A DNA stretch of 64,000 nucleotides from Agrypnia vestita (Eukaryota; Arthropoda; Insecta; Trichoptera; Phryganeidae): positions 124,001 through 188,000 of the forward strand of contig JADDOH010023149.1 in the NCBI GenBank assembly GCA_016648135.1. The letters run 5' to 3'. Below are positions 57,422 through 64,000 of the stretch, piece after piece (position 1 is the first letter of the stretch; every line of letters begins with the position of its first letter). The notes under the pieces were generated by a model. The model saw only the letters and a program-made list of their open reading frames with translations. It did no database searches and was not told the origin of the DNA. The position numbers and the translations under genes were made by a program.

Positions 57422-57545
57422 ATTATGTCTCGAATTATTTTTAATTTAGTTGTAAACGTGTTGTTATTGACAATGGGAGAAATCCGGAAAACGTTCTAAC
57501 AATTCAAAATAAATATAGTGGAATAAAACAGTGTTGTTTACCCTC
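57059..57545 (+). mobile_element. Penelope-like element 3' fragment (GIY-YIG endonuclease)
   Basis: The coding tail (57059-57421) is followed by a UTR with ATGGGAGAAATCC and GGAAAACGTTCTAAC, the terminal motif shared with 35046-35078, and AAATAAATATAGTGG. The 5' part with the reverse transcriptase is missing. It would lie in the intron between candidate exons 1 and 2. Confidence 0.8.
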
Positions 57546-57637
57546 ATTTTTTTTAAATATTAAAAATTAATTTCCACAATATTACAAACAAAAAACTTGA
57601 ACATTTATAAATAAAGAATTCGTATATTGTGTTCCAG

Positions 57638-57795
57638 GGGATCAGATTATTGATAAGAGAATGGACTTGTGCAGTTGTAATTTTTTAAATGACGATGGGT
57701 TCAGGGATGATTTTCGCTTAGCCAATTATAAAAATCTACATTTTGCATCTATTGCATTCGATGTATTTAAAAACTATCAGAAAAAACATTCACAG
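57638..57795 (+). CDS. candidate exon 2 of an unidentified host gene
   Basis: Preceded by a clear acceptor (TATTGTGTTCCAG, ending 57637). After two bases that complete a split codon, it is open and reads DQIIDKRMDLCSCNFLN, then ANYKNLHFASIAFDVF. A donor CAG|GTGGCC lies at 57796 in phase 0, and an in-phase alternative at 57802. If unspliced the frame ends at TAG (57844-57846), only 66 bases before the mariner. Codon use is balanced and non-repetitive. No homologue is recognised. Confidence 0.35.
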
Positions 57796-57912
57796 GTGGC
57801 CGTAGATTTTTTCCGTAGAACTGATCTTTTTAAATTGAAAATATAGTTTTTTGTCAAAACAAAAATAATGTCTAGAACACAGTACAACCCATTTAATTTA
57901 AACCTTGTAATA

Positions 57913-59198
57913 TTAGGTCCTTACATATGAAATTGGCGTTTTGCCGTACTGGCAAATTTGATCTCAAATATCTTCTCTTTGGTTAGGAATTCCAAATCCA
58001 AATTTATACAGCTATTTACTCATGTATTTACGTTTTGAAAATTATAATTCATTTGTTTTTTCCTCAATTGTTTTTTTCTTTGCGTCACTCAGTTTACAAA
58101 ATGAAAAACTTGAAATATCGCGTTATTTACGAGTACGAGTTCCACCGTGGCACCAGTGCTGCAGAAACGGCTCGAAGGATTAATGATGTGTATGGCGACG
58201 GTGCCGCAAAAGAAAACACAGTGCGTTTTTGGTTCCAACGTTTTCGTTCTGGAAATTTCGACCTGCAGAACAAGCCCCGTGGACGGCCGGAGACCAAAGT
58301 TGATAATGAAGAATTGAAGGCTATTGTGGAAGCGGATCCATCGCAAACCACATCCGAGTTAGCTGCAGGCTGCGGTGTTAGTGATAAAACTGTTTTAATC
58401 CACTTGAAGCAAATTGGTAAGGTGAAAAAGCTTGAAAGGTGGGTACCTCACGAATTGAGTGAAGCAAATCAACAAACGCGCGTTGACTGTTGCGTTGCAT
58501 TACTCAACCGGCACAATAATGAAGGGATTTTAAATCGAATCATTACCTGTGATGAAAAGTGGATCCTGTACGATAATCGGAAGCGCTCATCGCAATGGCT
58601 GAACCCTGCCGAACCAGCCAAACCATGCCCCAAGCGAAAATTGACTCCAAAAAAGTTACTTGTGAGCGTTTGGTGGACTAGTGCTGGTGTCGTTCACTAC
58701 AGCTTTCTTAAATCTGGCCAGACGATTACGGCAGATGTCTATTGTCAGCAACTGCAAACCATGATGGAAAAGCTAGCTGCTAAACAACCGAGGCTGGTTA
58801 ATCGCTCTAGGCCACTGCTGCTTCATGATAACGCTAGACCACACACTGCACAACAGACGGCTACCAAATTAGAGGAGCTTCAATTGGAATGTCTAAGACA
58901 TCCACCGTACTCTCCGGACCTTGCCCCAACAGATTACCATTTTTTTCGAAATTTGGATAACTTCTTGCAAAGGAAAAAATTCAACTCCGATGGGGCAGTC
59001 CAAACCGCCTTCAAAGATTTTATTGATTCCCGTCCGAATGGTTTTTTTAGTAAAGGGATCGATGAACTACCTATGAGATGGCAAAAGTGCATAGACAGCA
59101 ATGGTACATACTTTGATTAAATAAATATATTATAATAAAAAAAAATCGGCTTTATGTTCCTCCCATACTAAACGCCAATTTCATATGTAAGGACCTAA
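57913..59198 (+). mobile_element. complete mariner transposon, cecropia-type
   Basis: 1,286 bp with perfect 29-bp terminal inverted repeats (57913-57941 and 59170-59198), starting TTAGGTCCTTACATATG. It is flanked by the TA target duplication (57911-57912 and 59199-59200). Length, TIR size and TA duplication are as expected for mariner. Identical ends and an uninterrupted transposase imply recent insertion. Its position falls in the candidate intron between exons 2 and 3. Confidence 0.96.
58101..59120 (+). CDS. mariner transposase, apparently intact
   Basis: DDE/D transposase that cuts and pastes the element at TA sites in the nucleus. The start is at ATG 58101 (MKNLKYRVIY), giving 339 residues; an upstream in-frame Met at 58035 adds 22 residues of UTR-like hydrophobic sequence and is not used in the family. 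Paired helix-turn-helix region at residues 5-105 (TSAAETARRIN, NTVRFWFQRFRSG, a GRP hook at 61-63, then SELAAGCGVSDKTV). Linker WVPHEL at 114-119. Catalytic D151 (ITCDEKW), D243 (LHDNARPH) and D278 (YSPDLAPTDY), with 34 residues between the last two, i.e. D,D34D. No stop or frameshift. Most similar in pattern to cecropia-subfamily lepidopteran mariners. R291 in FLQRKKF stands where I recall Gly being usual. Confidence 0.97.
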   Translation: MKNLKYRVIYEYEFHRGTSAAETARRINDVYGDGAAKENTVRFWFQRFRSGNFDLQNKPRGRPETKVDNEELKAIVEADPSQTTSELAAGCGVSDKTVLIHLKQIGKVKKLERWVPHELSEANQQTRVDCCVALLNRHNNEGILNRIITCDEKWILYDNRKRSSQWLNPAEPAKPCPKRKLTPKKLLVSVWWTSAGVVHYSFLKSGQTITADVYCQQLQTMMEKLAAKQPRLVNRSRPLLLHDNARPHTAQQTATKLEELQLECLRHPPYSPDLAPTDYHFFRNLDNFLQRKKFNSDGAVQTAFKDFIDSRPNGFFSKGIDELPMRWQKCIDSNGTYFD

Positions 59199-59243
59199 TA
59201 TATATACTTTGAGATATTTTGTTAACATTGTAGTTTTGAGCAG

Positions 59244-59301
59244 TCCCTCTTACCATCTGGTGTAATGTTGATCGATAACCCTGAAATTATGCGGAGCATT
59301 G
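59244..59301 (+). CDS. candidate exon 3 of an unidentified host gene
   Basis: Follows TTTTGAGCAG (acceptor ending 59243) in phase 0. 19 codons read SLLPSGVMLIDNPEIMRSI plus one base, up to a weak donor G|GTTTGT at 59302. The frame would stop 8 codons later if unspliced. Joining to 60775 completes a Glu codon and continues without a stop. Lies only 45 bases beyond the right end of the mariner. Confidence 0.3.
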
Positions 59302-59352
59302 GTTTGTTCATTGCTGATAATTAATTACTTTCGATAGCATAAATTCATCCGT

Positions 59353-60777
59353 ATTCTGAAAATAAGTATTTCTGGATATCTAAGATCTTTATCCCAACAT
59401 TTAATAGACGATAATAAAAAATAAAAATGTCCAGAGCGGATTTTGGAATTCTATGGTTCAAATACACTGAATTAAAAGATGATATAAGAAAGAATGTTTC
59501 TTACAAACGTATTAATTTCTTCATCCACAGCGTTCAGATGAAATATCATGGCTAAACTTGTCATGACCGCGTTCGGCGTTACCGCGTATTCAAATCTTCC
59601 CATCTTGACATTTGACAGATAACAATTTACATCTTTCTCCCTCCCTCTATATCTATCTCATGTAGAAACTAACAGAAACAAACACCGACGTAAAATTATG
59701 TCTCGTTTATTTTTAATTTTTATTATCGTCTATTAAGTGTTGGGATAAAGATCTTAAAGATCCAGACATAACTGTAAAATGTCAAGATGGGAAGATTTGA
59801 ATACGCGCTAACGCCGAACGCGATCATGACAAGTTTAGCCATGATATTTCATCAGGACGCTGTGGATGAAAAAATTAATGCGTTTGTAAGAAACAATCCT
59901 TCTTATATCATTTTTTAATACAGTGTATTTGAGCCGTAGAATTACAAAATTCGCTATAGACATTTTTAATTTTTATTATCGTCTATTAAGTGTTGGGATA
60001 AAGATCTTAAAGATCCAGACATAACTGTAAAATGTCAAGATGGGAAGATTTGAATACGCGGTAACGTCGAACGCGGTCATGACAAGTTTAGCCATGATAT
60101 TTCATCAGGACGCTGTGGATGAAGAAATTAATGCGTTTGTAAGAAACAATCCTTCTTATATCATTTTTTAATACAGTGTATTTGAGCCGTAGAATTACAA
60201 AATTCGCTATAGACATTTTTAATTTTTATTATCGTATTAAGTGTTGGGATAAGATCTTAGAGATCCGACATAACTGTAAAATGTCAAGATGGGAAATTTG
60301 AATACGCCTAACGCCGACGCGATCATGCAAGTTTAGCATTTTTCATCTGTTGGATGAGAAAAACATAAGCGTTTGTAAGAACAATCCTCTTATATCATTT
60401 TTTAATACAGTGTATTTGAGCCGTAGAATTACAAAATTCGCTATAGACATTTTTAATTTTTATTATCGTCTATTAAGTGTTGGGATAAAGATCTTAAAGA
60501 TCCAGACATAACTGTAAAATGTCAAGATGGGAAGATTTGAATACGCGGTAACGTCGAACGCGGTCATGACAAGTTTAGCCATGATATTTCATCAGGACGC
60601 TGTGGATGAAGAAATTAATGCGTTTGTAAGAAACAATCCTTCTTATATCATTTTTTTATACAGTGTATTTGAGCCGTAGAATTACAAAATTCGCTATAGC
60701 CATTTTTAATTTTTATTATCGTCTATTAAGTGTTTGGATAAAGATCTTTAAGATCCAGACATTGTTATTTTCAGAAT
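59353..60777. mobile_element. foldback element with tandemly amplified right arm
   Basis: The left terminus ATTCTGAAAATAAG and right terminus TTATTTTCAGAAT are inverted. The left arm (59353-59628) is the reverse complement of the repeated unit: AAGATCTTTATCCCAACA, TAATAGACGATAATAAAAA, AAATATCATGGCTAAACTTG, ACCGCGTTCGGCGTTACCG. An 85-base spacer of CT-rich sequence follows (59629-59713). The right side then carries four units instead of one. No coding capacity. Class uncertain. Confidence 0.75.
59721..60760. repeat. tandem array of 253-bp units (4 full plus a partial)
   Basis: TATTATCGTC recurs at 59721, 59974, 60227, 60461 and 60714, giving spacings of 253, 253, 234 and 253. Units 1 and 3 share CTAACGCCG and GCGATCATG; units 2 and 4 share GGTAACGTCG and GCGGTCATG. 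So the array looks like a duplicated dimer. Unit 3 is short by 19 bases, spread over many single-base losses. Confidence 0.92.
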
Positions 60778-60923
60778 CGGGCCGATTGTTTCACATTCCA
60801 ATATACAGAACCAACCTACCGATGGTTATGCCTGTTGGAAAAGTTACCGCTATGCTAAACTCTTTGGACACTGATCTGTTCCATATATCTGAGAAGATTT
60901 TCGGAAGCAGGATTCATTTATAA
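60775..60923 (+). CDS. candidate terminal exon of an unidentified host gene
   Basis: Preceded by an excellent acceptor (TTGTTATTTTCAG, ending 60774). Two bases complete a Glu codon with exon 3. Then 48 codons run to TAA at 60921, reading SGRLFHIPIYRTNLPMVMPV, then GKVTAMLNSLDTDLF and a basic end (GSRIHL). The acceptor lies inside the right terminal repeat of the foldback element, so it may have been supplied by the transposon. No family is recognised; it reads like a conserved cytosolic protein, but this is only an impression. Confidence 0.38.
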
Positions 60924-63365
60924 CTTTGATAAGAATAATTTTGAATTGAAACCATTGAAGTCCAAGTGACTCACAAGAAGTCTCCCAAACTTCTTGTAAA
61001 GAGAGACGGCAGTGTCATAAATACAGAAAGTCCCCCAGGAAGTCTTCCAGACTCACGGGAGGTCACGAACATAGCCACATGTTGATGATAAAGCCCTACG
61101 ACTTACAAGATGTAAGCGTCTAGAAAATATTTCTAGATATATATATAGAAGCTTTTTTTTTTTCTCCGTTGTCTCAGGTTATGGGAAGGGGAGTCAAATA
61201 GAGGAATATGCCTTGGGCCCTCAAGGAATATGCCTTGGGCCCTCAAGGCAATTATATTATTTATTTTGTTTGAGAGATTTGGCTTTGTAAGCTTAAATTA
61301 AATATAAAACCCCCTAAATTTCCTTTGCCCTTATCTCCTATAACCCTCTGGGCAGCATTGTTACTGGCAATTTATAATTTAGTATATCATTCGTGGTTTT
61401 TAAGGTAATCGATTTCTAACAAGTGTAATGCTTATGATAAATATTTATTATGAATGTATTTTGCAATTTAGTTTATATATTAAACATAATTTAGATTTTA
61501 AATAAGAGATACGTTCTAGCTAAAGGCGCTTTCAAAACTAATTGTATGTCAAATGTAACTTACGGCCGGTGAAATCAGTAAAGAAAAATCCACATAACTT
61601 TAGCTCTGCGACTTGAAAATTTTCCTCACTATGTCTTTTCACGTTACTGGAAAATTTGTGATTAACTAATGATGATAAATAATGATATTAATTATTTTAT
61701 GCAATTTTTCATATAAATCACGCAAAGAAAATATTATTGTATATTTCAAATGATTTTTGAGTGACCTACATTACAAAATCTACATTTTTTTATTAAATTA
61801 AATCGACATAAATAATGTTTTATTAAATCTACTTTGTTTCTCATTTATTAAAGTACGTCCAACATTTTTTTTATCTAAAAGGATTATTCTTAAAATAAAA
61901 GTTAGATAGATAGATCATATTATTGCCATTGTAGTCATTTTAAAGAAATACAAATATAATTTAAGTGATAATTCCTCACCACATACAAGAATCTGAATTA
62001 TATATATTTTAACTATCTGAGTAGAATGTCATAATGATAAATTACTGGTATGATAAATATTTAAGCTTATGTATATTCACTAAGTTTTAATAAAGTATGA
62101 AACAAAAAACATGACTAAATGAAATCTGAATGGTAAATTTTAATTTAGTTATTGAACGTATTTAATACTTATAGGCTCCGGGCATGATATCGATTATAAG
62201 ATTGATATTGTTATAATGTTGAAGACAGCCTTGTTAACAAGCGATACAAATACCAATTGTATTGTCTGTGTCAACAATGAGATCTTAAATTAGACCACTT
62301 AAAATCGTTATTATTGAAATAAACAAAGCACGTAAAAACAACCAAAATATAAATTACTAGCCGAATTTCATTTTAAATTCCAGTCAATTTTTTTATTCAA
62401 AGAAATGAGTTATTTTCTTTGAATAAAAAAATAATGTTTTTAATTAAAATGATACTTCAATCTGAATTTGATAATTAAGGAGCTACACTATCTGGACGCA
62501 AAAAACTTTTAAATTCAAACATTTTTTTACTTATTATTGTAAATATACAATTGATTTTATTATCACTGCTTACGGAATACATTGGCAAGTATTCGGTACT
62601 CATTAAGAAATTAATATAAAAATGTGGAGTGCTCTGTTGTCCCACTAAGGTCCTGTTCCGTGTCCTTTCCCGTTTTAATATATGTATTTTTAAAAGTTTT
62701 TTTTCAATAATGATTTGATGAAAATATATCTTCATTGTTTTCATATAATAATAATACAACGTTATATTATTGTATAATTTATGATGCACATAAATATGAC
62801 ATTATCACTGAAAAATATTTTCTTTTGAAAAATGGTAAGGTTTTGGAAACATCGTATTCTTAAGGTGCGATGTGTCAAACAAAAAAGACAGAGATATAAA
62901 AAAGGTAAAGAAATATATAATACTTACATTCGATTGAAATTTATGAGAATTATAATTAACTAGTGGTTTATTTAAAATGGACCAAAATAACGGAATTAAC
63001 TAGTTAATTAACTAAGACAAATATACAGCATACTGCAGTTAAATAAACAACTAAAGACACACTTATCAATCTAGACAATCACATAGAATCAGACAGTAAT
63101 AATACTACCTGCTTCTACTACGTACTACGCCAAAATACCTAATTCCTCCTGGTACTCTCAACTATAATTTTATTTATCAATTCCATTTATTTTGCATGTC
63201 ATCCTATGTATAAGTAATAGAAAGTAAGTTTTTTAAGCCAGAAAGTTGTTTTGTAAAATAATTTTAATGTGTGAAGCGCTGAAGTGACTAGTTACTCACG
63301 AAAACGGCGTTATATAAATTATGCTACTTCTTATTTTTCTTTAGTAGATCTGTTGATCTGTGATA
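60924..63365. other. AT-rich intergenic stretch with a small tandem repeat
   Basis: A perfect two-copy 22-base tandem (AGGAATATGCCTTGGGCCCT and two further bases) lies at 61202-61245. The 104-codon minus frame at 62475-62789 is AT-rich, without motifs. Nothing else supported. Confidence 0.4.
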
Positions 63366-63369
63366 CAGA

Positions 63370-63565
63370 AAACTACGCCTCCTGGGATGTCAAGGTTCAG
63401 CTATCCCTCCATCTTTTCGGTTGTCTTCCCGGTAGGCATCGCGTCGTCCAGAGGGGATTTCGCTGCTGTATGCACGAGTCTGTCGCTGTCCATTCTGGCT
63501 ACGTGATCCCTTCAGAATCTCCTTCTGGATCTACTCCATCGTCCATGTCCTCTATTTTGTAATTT
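63370..63565 (-). pseudogene. decayed LINE C-terminus
   Basis: On the minus strand the reading DHVARMDSDRLVHTAAK, PTGKTTEKMEG, then after a stop LNLDIPGGVVFCITDQQIY corresponds to the (W)AGHVARM..RW..K..GRP..RW segment that ends RTE-type LINE proteins. Stops and substitutions show it is dead. Confidence 0.55.
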
Positions 63566-64000
63566 TTTCTTATGTATACATTTTGGACACGGTCACGTAG
63601 AGTTTTTCCAGTAATGGATCTCAGCACCATTATTTCTGAGGAGTCCTTTGGTGCGGACAATTTCAGCCAGTTATAAATTATCCAAATATTATTATCATTA
63701 TTTGTGATAATTGTTTGAATTAGGAAATATGAAGTCTTTTAATAACCTAATTAAAGAATAAAATATAAAAAAAAGATAGACTGAATATTTTTATATATTG
63801 AAATTTTGTTATAATGATCAGGATCTTGAAAAAAAGGATAAATATTAAGTATTTGATAAGTATTAGTATAACATTTGGTATGTTGGAGAATAAACACTGT
63901 GCTCTGAAGTATGATTGATTTCAGTTCAAACGCGCAGCATTTTACTACGTCGCTCTGAAATTTCGGCATGATTCAGTATCTACCTCTGAAAGCAATCAGC
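63566..64000. other. AT-rich stretch to the window edge
   Basis: Nothing supported. The 72-codon minus frame at 63751-63969 has no motif. Confidence 0.35.

Noticed and set aside
58089..58351. Minus-strand frames inside the mariner
   Set aside because: Shadows of the transposase gene, which has full family motifs on the plus strand.
59721..60760. CRISPR-like array
   Set aside because: The units are contiguous 253-bp tandem copies without spacers, in a eukaryotic transposon.

Overview
This is an AT-rich animal (insect) nuclear window, most likely from a moth or butterfly. The evidence is an intact cecropia-type mariner, fragments of LINE families common in Lepidoptera, Penelope-like elements with GIY-YIG domains, many hAT- and Tc1/mariner-type MITEs, and no bacterial operon structure. 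No host gene can be named with confidence. Almost everything recognisable is mobile-element DNA at different stages of decay, so most open frames are shadows or transposon remnants.

Layout. 0-6 kb: an LTR-like promoter, a LINE 3' end with a paired-hairpin tail (about 1.0-1.44 kb), a TTAA-flanked G-rich inverted-repeat element (3.36-4.26 kb) and a solo-LTR-like unit (4.69-5.57 kb). 7-13 kb: a LINE C-terminus beside a tRNA-derived SINE, a 1,038-bp non-autonomous hAT with a perfect 8-bp target duplication (9247-10284), a promoter-like block, two possible minus-strand exons near 12 kb and a 65-bp tandem repeat. 15-28 kb: a TA-flanked 548-bp foldback MITE and a single-arm relative, a second LTR of the 4.7-kb family, a 141-bp hairpin MITE, RTE-type LINE fragments (one split by a small hAT-like insertion) and two Penelope-like tails. 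29-50 kb: more 5'-truncated LINEs, two large hairpins near 40.3 and 40.8 kb, a hAT MITE with an 8-bp duplication (45741-46333) and a frameshifted LINE (48.3-49.1 kb). 50-56 kb: inverted repeats, an (AT)n/T-run tract and a Penelope tail whose sequence matches a hammerhead ribozyme core.

The right end (56.8-61 kb) is the most informative. A complete mariner (57913-59198) has perfect 29-bp inverted ends and an uninterrupted 339-residue transposase with the D,D34D triad. Around it lie four short plus-strand exon-like open segments (56809-56917, 57638-57795, 59244-59301, 60775-60923). Their splice phases agree, so they may be the 3' half of an unrecognised host gene whose introns hold a Penelope-like element, the mariner and a foldback element with a tandem 253-bp array. 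This gene model is inference only.

The mobile elements do not form a pathway. They are independent families, several nested, that together record repeated invasion of a gene-poor region.
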